This document shows positions 32,288 to 44,947 of a stretch of 64,000 bases of DNA, one piece after another. A program made the translations under genes and the position numbers. The notes below the pieces were generated by a model, which was not told the origin of the DNA, did no database searches, and saw only the letters and a list, made by a program, of their open reading frames with translations. Source of the stretch: DASPSM01 sp963800135 (GTDB taxonomy: Bacteria > Planctomycetota > Planctomycetia > Planctomycetales > Planctomycetaceae); contig CAWCZR010000003.1 in assembly GCA_963800135.1 (NCBI GenBank), forward strand, positions 1 to 64,000, read 5' to 3'. The stretch's first letter is position 1. Each line of letters begins with the position of its first letter.

Positions 32288-34789
32288 ATGGACCACGGCC
32301 GGGCTGCGATTGGTCGAAGGGCAACATCGTCACCGCCGCGAAGAGCGGGCGCCCGGTCACGCTTCGTTTGCGCTGGACTCCTGATTTGTCTCGGCCTTTT
32401 CCTCGCGTTCTTCGCGCAGCCCCGTCCGCGAGCCGACGACGGCAAAGCGAGACCCGCCCCTGCAACCAGCAAGGCTGCGATCGATTCGGCCTCGGCGTCC
32501 ACGTTTGAGCTGCGGATCGTCGGCCCCGATGGCCAACCCATCCCGGAGGCGAGAGTCCAGTTTTCGGGCGAGTCCACTTTGTCCAAAGCCCAGGTTCAGG
32601 CGGGCACTTTTCTCTCGCAGTCCCGTGTGGGGCTTTTTGTCCGCTCGGACGCTGCTGGGCGCGTCGTGCTGGCCGAGGCCAACCATCTCAATTTTCTCGT
32701 CATTGCGATTCGCACGCCCAGATACGCCTTTTGCCGGACGTTTTGGCGTGGAGTGAAGGGCGACGGGCCGAAATTCACCGCCAAGTTGCAGGCGGCCTGG
32801 ACCCTGGGAGCCGTTGTGGTCGACGGCGAAGGCAAACCGGTCCCGAATGCGGGCGTGACCTTGCGGATCAATTTCACCGGCCGTCCCGGCGAGGGCGACG
32901 CCGGCGGGATCGGGGACCGGGCCTGGACCAACCACAACGGCGTCTGGCGGTTCGAGAGTGTGCCGATTTCCATGAGCCAGGTTCCCGTCGAGATCAATGA
33001 GCCGAATTTCATCCCGGTCCACACCAGCCTCACGCGTGCCGAATTCGGCGTTGCCGCGGGGCACGAGCCGACTGCCAAAATCACGTTGCAACGCGGACTG
33101 TTTGTCTCAGGCGCAGTCACCGACGACGCGGGCAAGCCGATCTCCAAAGCCCTCGTACGCACTCGAGTCATCAACGGCTACCGCAGTGCGTTCACCGCTG
33201 CCAACGGGACCTATCGGCTCGAAGGATGTCAGCCCGGCAGAGTCAATATCGTAGCGACGGCCAAGGGCCACGCGCCGAACGTGCGCGCCATCGATGTCAC
33301 CGACCGCATGCGGCCGGTCGACTTTCGACTTGCGCCAGGCGGCACGATTCGCGTTCGCGTCGTCGACGAGCGCGCGCGGCCGGTTCCCAAAGCGCAAGTC
33401 TCCCTGCAACGCGGCCCGAACGACCGATTCGAAGTCGACCAAGCGCCGCTGGAGACGGACAACAACGGAATCTGGCAATGGAACGAAGCGCCGCCGGGCC
33501 CGATCGTGGCCAACATTGGGTCACCCGATCGCCTCTTCCTCAATACGCAGACGCTCGTGGCCGGCAAGGAAGAGTACGTCGTTCGCGTCCCGTCCGCGCT
33601 GGCCGTTTCGGGTCGCGTCATCGATGCGGAAACGAAACAACCGATCCAGCGATTCCGGGCGGTTGCCGGCATGTACGCGTCGGGGGCGTATATCTTCTGG
33701 CTCAACAAGAACGAATTCGCTGAGACCGCGGGCCGATACAAGATTCGTGAACACGCGGGCTCCGGTGCCTACCTGGTGCGCATTGAAGCCGACGGATATC
33801 TGCCCGGCGTATCACATCCGATCCAGAGCGGCGAGGACACTGTCGATGTGGATTTCGCGTTGGTCAAAGGAAGAGACATTCGGGCAACTGTGCTGACTCC
33901 CAACGGCACGCCCGCACACGACGCGCAAGTCGTGTTGGCCATCGGCGGGCAATCCATTCGGGTCGAGCACGGCGCGCTGGGCCAACGTCAAGGGGCTGTC
34001 GCGGAGAGCCAGACTGACGCGTCCGGGCAATTCCACGTCACCGCAAAGAACGATGATTTCTGGCTGGTGATCGTGCACGGGGCTGGATGCGCAACTTTGG
34101 CCGGCTTGCCCAACACGCATCCGCGGACGATCACGCTGAGCCCCTGGGCGCAGCTTGAGGGAACATTCCAAATCGCTCGCAAGCGGGTCTCCGGCATCGA
34201 GATTTCCCTGGGCGGCACCCTTGGCGTCGGGCAGATTGGACCGCAAGTCATCCTCGACTCCCGGGAGATGACCGATTCGCGCGGTCATTTCGTCTTCGAC
34301 CGGGTCGTCCCGGGACGCCTACGCATCGCGTCCCGAGTGGCTGAACTGCAAGCCGACCCACCGCGGGTCATGTCCAGCTCGTCGACTGTAGTCGACTGTC
34401 CCGCGGGCCAAACCACTCGCTTCGATTTTGGCAAGACCGGTCGCCCCGTGGTGGGGCAACTGCGCTGGCCACCGAATTCGAAGATCGACGCGCCCTTGAA
34501 CAGGGCCCGCATCGTGGTCCACTTCGTCGGGCGCGACGCGGTCCCCATGCCCAACATGACCTTTACGGCCACGGCGGACGACCACGGTAACTTCGCGATC
34601 GACGACGTCCCGCCGAGCAGCTACGTCATCTACAGCTTTTTTCCCCGAATCCCCGGACCACGACTACCGGTGCGCACCTTCACGGTTTCGACCGTCGATG
34701 AAAAGCTGTCGCAACGCCCCATCGACCTGGGCGTACTCACCCTGACCACGGACGAGCGCAAGGCCGCGCCCGCTCGCAACGTTCCGTAA
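32288..34789 (+). CDS. Secreted multi-domain carboxypeptidase-regulatory-like protein (array copy 2)
   Basis: An 833-residue exported protein and the only full-length array member with an unbroken frame. A signal peptide (about 20-50) ends PRADDGK, followed by about eight beta-sandwich modules of roughly 90 residues. Each starts with a DGxP(I/V)xxAxV-like turn: FELRIVGPDGQPIPEA, GAVVVDGEGKPVPNA, SGAVTDDAGKPISKA, RVRVVDERARPVPKA, SGRVIDAETKQPIQ, ATVLTPNGTPAHDA, LSPWAQLEGTFQ and GRPVVGQLRWP. It ends EKLSQRPIDLGVL. These look like CarboxypepD_reg-like (transthyretin-like) folds. GGAG lies six bases before the ATG. No catalytic domain is seen; adhesion or a structural envelope role is plausible. 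Confidence 0.78.
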   Translation: MDHGRAAIGRRATSSPPRRAGARSRFVCAGLLICLGLFLAFFAQPRPRADDGKARPAPATSKAAIDSASASTFELRIVGPDGQPIPEARVQFSGESTLSKAQVQAGTFLSQSRVGLFVRSDAAGRVVLAEANHLNFLVIAIRTPRYAFCRTFWRGVKGDGPKFTAKLQAAWTLGAVVVDGEGKPVPNAGVTLRINFTGRPGEGDAGGIGDRAWTNHNGVWRFESVPISMSQVPVEINEPNFIPVHTSLTRAEFGVAAGHEPTAKITLQRGLFVSGAVTDDAGKPISKALVRTRVINGYRSAFTAANGTYRLEGCQPGRVNIVATAKGHAPNVRAIDVTDRMRPVDFRLAPGGTIRVRVVDERARPVPKAQVSLQRGPNDRFEVDQAPLETDNNGIWQWNEAPPGPIVANIGSPDRLFLNTQTLVAGKEEYVVRVPSALAVSGRVIDAETKQPIQRFRAVAGMYASGAYIFWLNKNEFAETAGRYKIREHAGSGAYLVRIEADGYLPGVSHPIQSGEDTVDVDFALVKGRDIRATVLTPNGTPAHDAQVVLAIGGQSIRVEHGALGQRQGAVAESQTDASGQFHVTAKNDDFWLVIVHGAGCATLAGLPNTHPRTITLSPWAQLEGTFQIARKRVSGIEISLGGTLGVGQIGPQVILDSREMTDSRGHFVFDRVVPGRLRIASRVAELQADPPRVMSSSSTVVDCPAGQTTRFDFGKTGRPVVGQLRWPPNSKIDAPLNRARIVVHFVGRDAVPMPNMTFTATADDHGNFAIDDVPPSSYVIYSFFPRIPGPRLPVRTFTVSTVDEKLSQRPIDLGVLTLTTDERKAAPARNVP

Positions 34790-34801
34790 TTGACGCGCGT
34801 C

Positions 34802-37290
34802 ATGCCCCAGCAATCGAACATAATCTCGCGATTGAGGATGACATCAACTCGGCGAGAATTCGCGATGGTAGTTTTCCTCGCCTGCGCTTTAATGCTGGTC
34901 CGCGCACGAGCGACGATTGCCCAGCCCGCCGGTGACGACGGATCTGGTGCCGCGCGAAAAGCCGGAGCGGAGGACCGCAAGACGGTCGCCCCCGCTTCCC
35001 CGAAGGCCGCCGCGCCCGCGCCAGCCGCGGCGACGTTCGAACTGCGGATCGTCGGGCCGGATGGCAAGCCGGTTGCCGACGCCAAGGTCGACTTGCGGAG
35101 CACTCCCAAAGTCCAAGCGGAGCAGGTCCGCGTCGGCAAATACCAGCGGCGTGCGACTTACGGTGTGGGCATCACAGCGGATGCGAATGGACGACTTGTT
35201 TTCGTCAGGCCGGCCGGATTGACGTTTCTGGACCTCCTGATCGAGATCCCGGGCTACGCGCCCTACTGGGCCGGCTGGAATCCCGACAGGAACTCGGAAC
35301 CGATTCCAGCCGAGCTCACCGCCCGGTTGCAGGCCGCGGGGTCGGTCGGCAGCGTCGTCGTCGACGGCGACGGCAAGCCGATCGTCGGGGCGCAGATTTG
35401 GCCCGTCATCGAGTTCACTAAGCGACCCGGCGAAACGCGGCAGCTTGTGACCGGGACGCATCTCCGCACCGATTCCAATGGGCGGTGGCTCTACGAGTGC
35501 GTGCCGGATTCCGTGAAGTCGGTCCAAGTCGAAATCAGCAAGCACGACTTTATGACTCTGCGGACCGATCTGCCGCGGGCCACGTTCGGCCTCAAGCGGG
35601 GCGAAACGCCCGCCGCGCGAGTGACGCTGCAAGCCGGACTGATCGTTACGGGCAAAGTGACGGACGAGGGCGGCAAGCCGATCGATGGCGCGGTCGTGCG
35701 AACAAAGTTCGGCAACGATGTCCGCAAAGCGGTCACGGGTGCCGACGGCACGTATCGGCTCACGGGAGCCGAGCCCGGCGAAGCGCGAATCGTCGTGTCG
35801 GCCAAGGGCCGTGCCATCGAGCTGAAACAAGTAGCGATCGGCCGAGGCACGAACGTGGATTTCGTGATGCAGCCCGGTCGAACGGTTCGCGTACGGGTTC
35901 TGGACGAAAAGGGCCATCCGCTGCCGCGGGCACGTATCTTCTTCCAGGCATGGCGGGGTCCGTTCCAATACTTCGAGTTCGACTCGGTGACTCAATACGC
36001 GAATAAGGACGGCGTTTGGGAATGGAAAGAAGCGCCCGTCGATATGTTTGCCGCCGATATTTGTCGCCCCAACGGCATGCAGCTGAGCCGTCAGGCGTTG
36101 ATCGCCCGCCAGGAGGAGTACACGTTTCGTGTGCCCCCGGCGCTCGTGGTTTCAGGCAAGGTGACCGACGCGAAGACCCAGCGGCCCATCCCCCTATTTC
36201 GCGTCGTGCCGGGAAGCCCCAGTTTTTCGAACACCCGTGACGGTTTCACGGCGACGGACGGCCAATACCGAGTCCGCGAGACCTACGCGCAAGGCGTTTA
36301 TCGCGTGCGGATCGAAGCGGAAGGCTATTTCCCCGCGGAATCCGGCGACATTCCCACCGACGCGGGGAACGTGACCGCCAATTTCGAACTGAAAAGAGGC
36401 GAAGATTTTGTCGGCACGGTCGTGGCCCCCGACGGCACGGGCGCGGCCGGGGCTAAACTCGCCCTGGGCGTCCACGGCGCGCAGATCATGGTCACCAACG
36501 GCCGCGTCGACGACCGGCAAACTTATTGCTTGAAACAGACCGCCGATACGCGGGGGGAGTTTCGCTTCACGCCTCAAATCAAAGATTTCTGGCTCGTCGT
36601 GACCCATCCGACGGGCTTTGCCGAGCTCAAGTGCTCGGCAGAACATCTGCCGAGCCAGATCCGCTTGACCGCCTGGGCGCGCGTCGAGGGAACGTTCCGC
36701 GTCGCCCGTAAGGTGCAGGCAAAGGTTGCGCTCTGGATCAATGAGTGGGCGCAGAACGTGATGGCGCCGAACGCGCCCAGTATTCTTTTCAACTACGGGC
36801 AAACGACGGATGCGAACGGCCGTTTTGTCTTCGAGCGTGTCGCGCCGGGCGATGGTCTCATCGGCCGAAACCTCCAACTCATGGCCTTCACTGGGTCGAA
36901 CGCGATGACTTCGTCGGCGATGGTTCCGATCAAGCTGAAAGCGGGGACCACCACGCACGTCGACCTGGGAACGTCCGGCCGGCCGGTGATCGGGCAGCTA
37001 CAGGGACCCGCGGAGTTGAAGGAACCAATCCGCTGGAGTTTCGCGCTCATCGAGGTCGATGGCAACAGCCTGCACTTCGCCGCCACGGCGGATCCTCACG
37101 GGAACTTCTGCATCGACGACGTGCCGGCGGGCTTTTACTCGCTGAGCGTGCGTTTTACGAACGACAATGGAATCCGGTTCAACCGCCGCGTGGAAGTCCC
37201 AAAGATTGATGAGAAGCTTGCACACGCCCGATCGACCTGGGCGTGCTCAACCTGAACGAGCCGAAGGCCGTGCCCGCTCGCAACCCGTAA
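34802..37290 (+). CDS. Secreted multi-domain carboxypeptidase-regulatory-like protein (array copy 3), frameshift near end
   Basis: About 829 residues with the same eight-module layout: signal peptide (MVVFLACALMLVRARA), an Ala/Pro linker, FELRIVGPDGKPVADA, VVVDGDGKPIVGA, TGKVTDEGGKPIDGA, RVRVLDEKGHPLPRA, SGKVTDAKTQRPIP, GTVVAPDGTGAAGA, LTAWARVEGTFRVARK and GRPVIGQLQGP. A one-base shift at about 37222-37226 separates PKIDEKLA from RPIDLGVLNLNEP. Correcting it extends the stop from 37255 to 37290. The start is not certain: ATG 34802 or 34838 are candidates, and neither has a clear ribosome binding site. It lies 12 bases after copy 2. Confidence 0.72.
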
Positions 37291-37302
37291 GCAGAGGATG
37301 CC

Positions 37303-39908
37303 ATGACTCATCGACCGATCACGATTCCGGGCGGGCGAGTGCGATCGAAGTGCTGGGAAGTCGTCACGCTCCTGCTCGCGCTCGGCGCGCTGCTCGGGTC
37401 GGACGCACGGCCGATGTCCGTCCTGGCCGCCGGCGATGACGGCCCAGGCGCCGCGAGCAAAGCCAAAGCCGACGACCACAAGACGATCGCGCCGGCACCC
37501 ACTCCCCAGGCACCCGCTCCGCAGGCAACCACCGCGCCCGCGCCTCAGGCGCCGGTGTTCGAGTTGCGGATCGTCGGGCCCGATGACAAGCCGGTTCCGG
37601 ATGCCAGGGTCACAGTGATCATGACCCCGCGGCCCAGCGACCTCCGGCTCCGCGCAGGGACGTTAGTCACCAAATCGCGCAACAGCTTCGTGCTGAAGTC
37701 GGACGCGGACGGGCGCGTGGCCTTCGAGCGGCCGGCTCGCTTGGACTACCTCAACTATCAAATTCGTAAACCCGGGTACGGCTGCTACTGGAACTGGTTG
37801 AACTTCCAGAACAAAGCCAAGACGGACTTTGCGCCGAAGACCGTGAAATTGCAGCGGGCCTGGACGATCGGCGGCATTTTCGTCGACAGCGACGGAAAAC
37901 CCATCCCGAACGTGCGGATTATCCTGCAGCTTCAAATGACCGGCGGGCAAATCATCATGTCGGACCGCATCTGGTCCAACAGCAAGGGCATCTGGAAGTT
38001 CGAGAGCGTCCCCGAATCGATGAACGCCGTCAGCGCCCAAATCAGCGACCCGAAATTCGTGCCGGAAAACCCGACGCTCGACCGCGCGGAATTCGCGGTT
38101 AATCCCGGCCATGATCCGACCGCAAAAATCACCCTCAAGGGCGGCTTCTCCGTCACCGGCAAGGTTACCGATGACGGCGGGAAGCCAATCGCCAAAGCGC
38201 TCGTGCGGACGAGGGCTAACAGCGACACCCGCAGCGCTTTCACCGACAAAAAGGGGGTCTACCGCCTGGAGGGCTGCGGGCCTGGCAGCGCAGGATCGTG
38301 GCATCGGCTAAGGGGCGCGCCCCCGCCTTGCAAGAAATCGAAATCGGCGCGGGACTAGGCCTGATCGACTTTCGGCTGAAACCGGGCAACAGGATCCGCG
38401 TGCGTGTCCTCGACGAAGAGGGGCACCCGGTTCCCAAAGCGACAGTCTATTTCCAGCAGTGGCGGCCGGGGTTCGATTACTTCGAGGTCGACAATGCCCC
38501 GCGGCAGACGGACGTCGACGGTCTCTGGGAATGGAAGGAGGCGCCCCCGGAAGAAATTCTGGCCAACATCAGTCGTCCCAACGGGATGACCCTGAGCAAT
38601 CGAGCCCTCTCGCCGCGCAAGGAAGAGTACGTGTTCCGCGTCCCCAAGGCACTCGTCATCTCAGGCAAGGTGGTCGACGCCGAAACGCATCAGCCGATCA
38701 AAAGTTTTCGGCTGATGTCCGGATATGTCTGGATGGGGCAGCAGGTCGTTTGGGAGCAGAACAATAATGTCGCGGCGACAGGAAACACTTACGAAATCAA
38801 AAAGACGTACGAGAACGGCGGGAATCTGGTGCGCGTCGAAGCCGAGGGGTACATGCCGGCCGTGTCTCGTGAGATCAAAACTGACGAGGCGAAAGTCACG
38901 ATCGATTTCGAGCTGCTCAAAGGGAAAACCGTCGCGCTGACGGTCTTAATGCCCGACGGAGCCCCGGCCGCGCGAGCAAAGGTCGCGATCCCCGGCCCGG
39001 GGGAGCACGTGATAATTTCCGGGAATCAAATGCAGGAGCAGGGCGGCGAAGGCCCCTTGGGAGGATTGATTGTGGGACTGGTCCGTCAATTTCGCCGGGC
39101 CGGTCGAGTCGGATGGGCCGCCGTGCACGAAACCGACAAGGACGGCAAGCTTCGTGCGGAGGCGAAGAACACGAACTGCTGGATCGTCGTCACGCACCCC
39201 AGCGGCTATGCCGAGCTGCCGGGAATGCCCAACTCGAATCCGCGAATCATCAAGCTCAAGCCCTGGGCACGGATCGAGGGAACGTATCGAGTCGCGCGGC
39301 AGCCACGGGCGAGGGCGCAGATGTCGGCGTTCCGGGTCCAGTATTCCTTTGGCCAAAACAGCCCGCACATCATGGTGAACTCGATGCAAATGACCGATGT
39401 GCACGGCCGGTTCGTCTTCGAGCATGTCGTGCCGGGCCAACAGCAGGTCAGTTCCACGCGGGCGAACGGCCCCGGCGATGCCGAGATGACGTCGAGCATG
39501 ACGGTGACCACGAACTGTCTCCCAGGCGAGACCACGCACGTCGACTTGGGAGCCGAGGGACGTCCGGTGATCGGGCAATTACGCAAGCCGCCGGAGGCTA
39601 GGGCCGACCAATTGGGTTCGGCTCAGATCTGGATCAACCAGGAGGGGGGCCAGAGGTGGGGCGAGTCGGGGCTGCAGTTCAATGCGACGACCGACCGTGA
39701 CGGAAACTTTGCCATCGACGATATTCCGCCAGGCAATTACTGGTTGAACGCCTACATCCCCAACGCTCACGGGCAGAATCTTCAAATGCAGCAGCACCGT
39801 TTCGTCGTGCCGAAAGCTAAGGGGAAGTTGTGGCAGCGACCCGTCGATCTGGGTGTGCTCACGATGTCGAACCCCGAAAGGGCGCGAGCGGCAAGAGTCG
39901 TCCGCTGA
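37303..39908 (+). CDS. Secreted multi-domain carboxypeptidase-regulatory-like protein (array copy 4), one frameshift
   Basis: About 868 residues. A signal peptide (VVTLLLALGALLGSDARP) is followed by a long Ala/Pro/Gln linker (about residues 60-85) and the eight modules. The frame shifts at about 38285-38300; the reading continues as RIVASAKGRAPALQEIEIG. Later modules include RVRVLDEEGHPVPKA, SGKVVDAETHQPIKS, TVLMPDGAPAARA and LKPWARIEGTYRVARQ, and it ends WQRPVDLGVLTM. A Gly-rich insertion near residue 570 is specific to this copy. The linker and the GDDGPGAA segment pair it with copy 3 as a subgroup. AGAGGA precedes the ATG, and 12 bases separate it from copy 3. Confidence 0.72.
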
Positions 39909-39954
39909 ATGTGTCGCGCGAGAGAACTCTAAAGTGCGCTGATCGGATTTGCCC

Positions 39955-42413
39955 ATGAACGACGAACTGAATCAGCATCAGCCTCCACCGGCCGCGTCAC
40001 GGCAACTCATCAATCCGAGTTGGGGTGTCTCCACCTGCGCCGCGATGTTCATCTCAGTCCTGACGTTGCTAGCGGTGCGGGCGGACGACGGCAAACCAAG
40101 CGCGGCAGACATCAAGTCCAAACCGGCCAGCGCACTGAGTCGGCGACCCCCGTGTTCGAACTGCGGATCGTCGGGCCAGATGGGAAGTCGGTTCCAGAGG
40201 CCAAAATCGAACTGCGGACGACGCCGGTTATCCAGGCAAATCAGATCCACCGCGGCAAATACCTGCGCCGAATGCGCTACGCCGCGAACGCGACGGCGGA
40301 TGCCGATGGCCGGCTTTCCTTCGACCGGCCGGCCAACCCGAAACGGTTCGATCTCTACGTCAAGATTCCTGGCTACGCCCCTTACTGGGCTGGATGGTCT
40401 CTCACCTCGAATTCCGAGCCGATCCCCGCCTCGCTCACGATCAAGCTGGAACCCGCGTGGACGGTGGGGGGCGTTGTCGTCGACAGCGACGGCAAACCCA
40501 TTCCCAACGCGCGTGTGGGACTTCGGGTCGAATTCACCAAACGCCCCGGCGATTCGAGGCAAATGGGGACCGGCGACCGAGTGCGGACCAACAACAAAGG
40601 GGAGTGGACCTTCGAGAGCGTCCCCAGCTCTCTCAATGCTGTCCCCGTCGAAATCTACGATCCGCTCTTCATGGTGCAGCGGCTGACCCTGTCGTGCGCA
40701 CTGTACCAGGTCGAGCGGGGACATCCGCCGACCGCCAAAACTGTTCTGAATCGCGGCCTGATCGTCACCGGTCGGGTCACCGACGAAGTCGGGAAACCGA
40801 TCGCCAAAGCCAACGTCTGGACCAAAGTCGGCAACAACGAGCACTCGGCCGTCACCGATGCGTCGGGTGTGTATCGGCTGGAGGGTTGCGAGCCAGGATC
40901 GGTCCGAATTGTCGTGGCGGCGAAGGGGCACGCTCGCGCGCTACAAGACGTGCAAATCGGTCCGCGCAATCCGCTCATCGACTTTCAGATGCAGCCCGGC
41001 GCCACACTGCGCGTCCGCGTTCTCGACGAGCACGGCAAGCCGATCCCCAAAGCAACGATTTTCTTTCAACAGTGGCATGGTCGCATCCAGTACTTCGAGT
41101 TCGAGAATGTGCCGCAGCTCACGGACGAGCACGGACTGTGGGAATGGAAGGACGCGCCCGTAGACCCCATCCAAGCCGACATCTGCCGCCCGGATGGCAT
41201 GCAACTCGGCAATCGGACGCTTGTCCCTGGCGAGAAAGAACAGGTGTTCCGCGTGCCGCCGGCTCTCGTGATTTCGGGAAAAGTGATCGACGCCGAAACG
41301 AAACAGCCGATCAAGTCGTTTCGCGTCATTCCGGGCATCCAATGGTCGAATGCAAATGTCTTTTGGAACACCGACCACGCTTTTGACGCAATCGACGGCC
41401 ACTACCAGTTTCGCGAGAACCGCGAGCAGCACGCCTACCAGGTGCGGGTCGAAGCGGACGGCCATTTGCCGGGCGTCTCACGCCAGATCAAAAGCGACGA
41501 GGGAAACGTCACGATCGATCTGGCGCTGGAAAAAGGCCACGACATCGCCACGACCGTGGTGACGGCCGATGGAGCGCCGGCCCCTCGCGCAAAAGTGGCG
41601 CTCCTCAACGCCGGAGCGCACCTCATGCTTGAAAATGGCGACTTTGCCGCAGGCCAGGTGAACTGCCCCCGCCAGGACGCTGACGAAGCCGGCCGCGTTC
41701 ACTTCGGCCCCCAAACGTCGGAGTTCTGGCTGGTGGCCATTCATCCGTCGGGTTACGCCCAGCAGTGGTGTTCGCCCAAGTCGGTCCCCAAGACGCTCCC
41801 ACTGACACGCTGGGCTCGGGTTGAAGGGACCTATCGAGTCGCGCGGAAACCGCAGGCCAATGCCAAGCTCTCGATCAATCACCAGGCCAACGCCCGGCTC
41901 CGCGCTCAAAACGGCGCATCGATCTACCTGGACTACAACCAGACGACCGACGCCAACGGACATTTCGCCTTCGAGCACGTCATACCTGGCCAAGGATCGA
42001 TCGGCCGCTACATCCTGATCATGATGGACACAGGAACGAGCGAGATCACGTCGAGCAGCATGGTGCCGGTGAAGTTCACCGCGGGCCAAACGACTCACAT
42101 CGATCTTGGAGTCTCGGGGCGGCCCGTGACCGGACAGCTGCGAACGGCAAACGGTGAAAAGCCGACGATTGCCTGGAACTTCGTTCTGGTCCAGGCGACA
42201 GGAAATGGTCGGGACTTCCAAGCAACAGTCGATCCCGAAGGCAACTTCTGCATCGACGACGTCCCCCCGGGCGAGTATTCGCTCAGCCTTCAGTTCTTAA
42301 AGCCGGGTCAATCTCAATTCAATCCGCACCGTTTTACCGTAACGGCCGTGAACGAGAAGTTGTCGGCGCGGCCGGTTGACGTCGGAGTGTTGACCTTAGA
42401 ACCCGGTAAGTAG
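39955..42413 (+). CDS. Secreted multi-domain carboxypeptidase-regulatory-like protein (array copy 5), one frameshift
   Basis: About 819 residues. A signal peptide (STCAAMFISVLTLLAVRA) is cut before DDGKPSA, as in copies 2 and 6. The frame shifts at about 40125-40140, directly after SKPASAL and before ESATPVFELRIVGPDG. The module series is complete: VVVDSDGKPIPNA, TGRVTDEVGKPIAKA, RVRVLDEHGKPIPKA, SGKVIDAETKQPIKS, TTVVTADGAPAPRA, LTRWARVEGTYRVARK and GRPVTGQLR, ending EKLSARPVDVGVL. Without the correction the exported N-terminus and the body are in different frames, so the protein would be lost. Confidence 0.72.
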
Positions 42414-42476
42414 TGACCGAGTACTCAGGACTCCTGAGACTGAGTCCCGAGTGAATGCTCCGTAAAGGGAGCTGCT

Positions 42477-44937
42477 ATGGACTACGAGCAGACTGAGCTC
42501 CGGCGAGAGTCGAAGAAGTCGAGGCGACCGGCTTCTCGGCCGGTGTCATCCTTAACTTGCGCGGCGATTCTCATCGCCCTGCTGTCCACGCCATCGGTGC
42601 GGGCAGACGACGGCAAACCGGTTGCGACAGGGGTCAAGTCCAAGCCCGCTAGCGCGCCCGAGTCAGCGAACCCCGTGTTCGAGCTGCAGATCGTGGGGCC
42701 GGAAGGTCAGCCGATTGCGGGGGCGAAGGTCAATCTGGCGACGCAGCCGCCGTTGGAAAAAGTTCGACTCCGCGCAGGGAGGTTGCTCAATAAGCCGCGC
42801 TACGGAGTCAACCTGCAGTCTGACGCGGAGGGACGCATCGTCGTCGAGCAGCCGCCGCACTTGGAGTCGCTCAACTTCCGCGTTCACAAGCCGGGCTACA
42901 GCTTCTACTCCTCGACTTACAACTTTCACTATGACAAGCCGCAGACGATCAAGCTGCAGAAGGCCTGGACGATCGGTGGCGTCGTGGTCGACGGCAAAGG
43001 CCAGCCCGTGCCGAACGCGCGGGTCGTACTGCAGATCCGTTTCGCGGGGACGGGCCAGCTGGGCTATTCCGATCGTCTGTGGACCAACAGCAAAGGCGTC
43101 TGGAAGTTCGAGAGCGTGCCGGAGTCGATGCAGCTCGTCAGCGCGGAGGTCAGCGAGCCCAAATACCCGGCGCACAAGGCGAGTTTGAGTCGCGAGAAAT
43201 TTGCGATCGAGCCGGGACACGAACCGACCAGAAAAATCGTCCTCGCAGGAGGGGTCACGGTGATGGGCAAGGTCACCGACGAGGCTGGCAAGCCGATCGC
43301 CAAAGCGCTCATCCGCGCGGGTCGGCGAAGACACGCGGACCGCCTTCTCGGACAAGAACGGCAGCTACCGGCTCGAAGGCTGCACACCGCAACTCAAGCT
43401 CGTGGCCGCGGCCAAGGGGTGCGCCGCACAGCTCCGAGAGCTCGAACTCGGCACGCTCGAGGCGTCGGTCGACTTTCAGCTCAAACCAGGCAAGACGCTC
43501 CGCCTGCGCGTGCTCGACGAGGCCGGGCGACCTGTGCCGAAAGCGCAAGTCTCACTTTGGGGCGAGTTCGGCTTCGATGCCTTCGAAGTCGATCAGGCCC
43601 CCCTGAAGACGGACTTGGACGGAGCCTGGGAATGGCACCACCTGCCCGGGGAAAGAATGCTGCTCAGCATTCATCGCTCCAACGGGATGACGCTCGGCTG
43701 GCAGAGGGTAACAGCCAGGCAGGCCGAGTATGTGTATCGCGTTCCCTCGGAGCTGGTGATCACAGGACGAGTCGTCGACGCCGATACCAAACAGCCGATC
43801 CACAACTTTCGCTTCACCAGCGGATACCGCGCGATCGGGCGGCAAGTCATCATGAACGAGACCAAGCCGGCCGCCGCGGATGGCACTTATCAGATTCGTC
43901 AGACCTATCTCCAGCTCGCATACCTGGTGCGAATCGATGCCGACGGATATTGGCACAGCGTCTCGCGCGAGATTAAGTCGGACGCGGGGAACACCACGAT
44001 CGATTTCGAGCTGCTCAAAGCCAAAGACTTCGCGGCGACCGTGCTCACGCCCGACGGCCGGCCTGCCGCGGGAGCAAAAGTGGCGGTTTTGGGACCGAAC
44101 GAAGTCGTCTCTCTCAGCCGGGGCGAGTTGGAAAACCAGCGCGACGTTCATGACGCGGATCAAACCGGCCGGGTGCAGATTGCCGTGAAGAACAACAACT
44201 TTCGGTTGGTGATCACGCATCCCTCGGGGTACCTCTACCAAAGTGGGCTCCCGGGCGCCAATCCCCGGCAGCTCGAGTTGATGCCGTGGGCGCGGGTCGA
44301 AGGGACGCTCCAGGTCGCGCGACGTCCGCAGTCCGACGTCGAGGTTTCGCTTTACACCCCCTCGCCCGCCTCGAACGTGCCGGCGCGGAACTCTCCGCCC
44401 CTCGACCACGACACACGGTCGACCGATGCACGAGGTCGATTCGCGTTCGACCGTGCCACTTCCGGACTGCATTGGATCGTTGTCAAACGCATCGCAGGCA
44501 AGGGAAAGTCTGAAACCACCTTCACCACTACCGTGCCGGTCGAGTGTCCCGCCGGCCAGATCATGCACGTCGACGTCGGCGGCGCGGGGCGGCCCGTCAT
44601 CGGTCAGTTACGGCGGCCGCCCGAACCAAAATCCGACGTTTCGTTGAGCTCGACCCAGATTATGGTCATGCCCGATATTGATTGGTTTGACATCGAAACC
44701 GTCCCCACATTCACCGCCAGGCCCGACATCGACGGCAACTTCTCACTCGACGAGATTCCACCCGGTGACTATCTCCTGCACGCCATTGATCCCGGGCCGC
44801 CGCGCCTGCAGCTCCAGTCGCACCATTTCACCGTGCCGCAGATCAACGCAAAGCTGTCGCAGCGGCCGGTCGACCTGGGGTTGCTCATCCTGAAGAGGCC
44901 CGAACCATTCGCCGGTCCCGCGAAAGCGCGGCGTTAG
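42477..44937 (+). CDS. Secreted multi-domain carboxypeptidase-regulatory-like protein (array copy 6), one frameshift
   Basis: About 820 residues with a signal peptide (LTCAAILIALLSTPSVRA) followed by DDGKPVA. The frame shifts at a CGCG motif near 43315-43322; the corrected reading is ALIRAGVGEDTRTAFSDKNG. Modules as in the others: FELQIVGPEGQPIAGA, VVVDGKGQPVPNA, MGKVTDEAGKPIAKA, RLRVLDEAGRPVPKA, TGRVVDADTKQPIHN, ATVLTPDGRPAAGA, LMPWARVEGTLQVARR and GRPVIGQLRRP, ending KLSQRPVDLGLLIL. GGGAG precedes the ATG. It lies 63 bases after copy 5 and 10 bases before copy 7. Confidence 0.72.
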
Positions 44938-44947
44938 ACGAGAACGC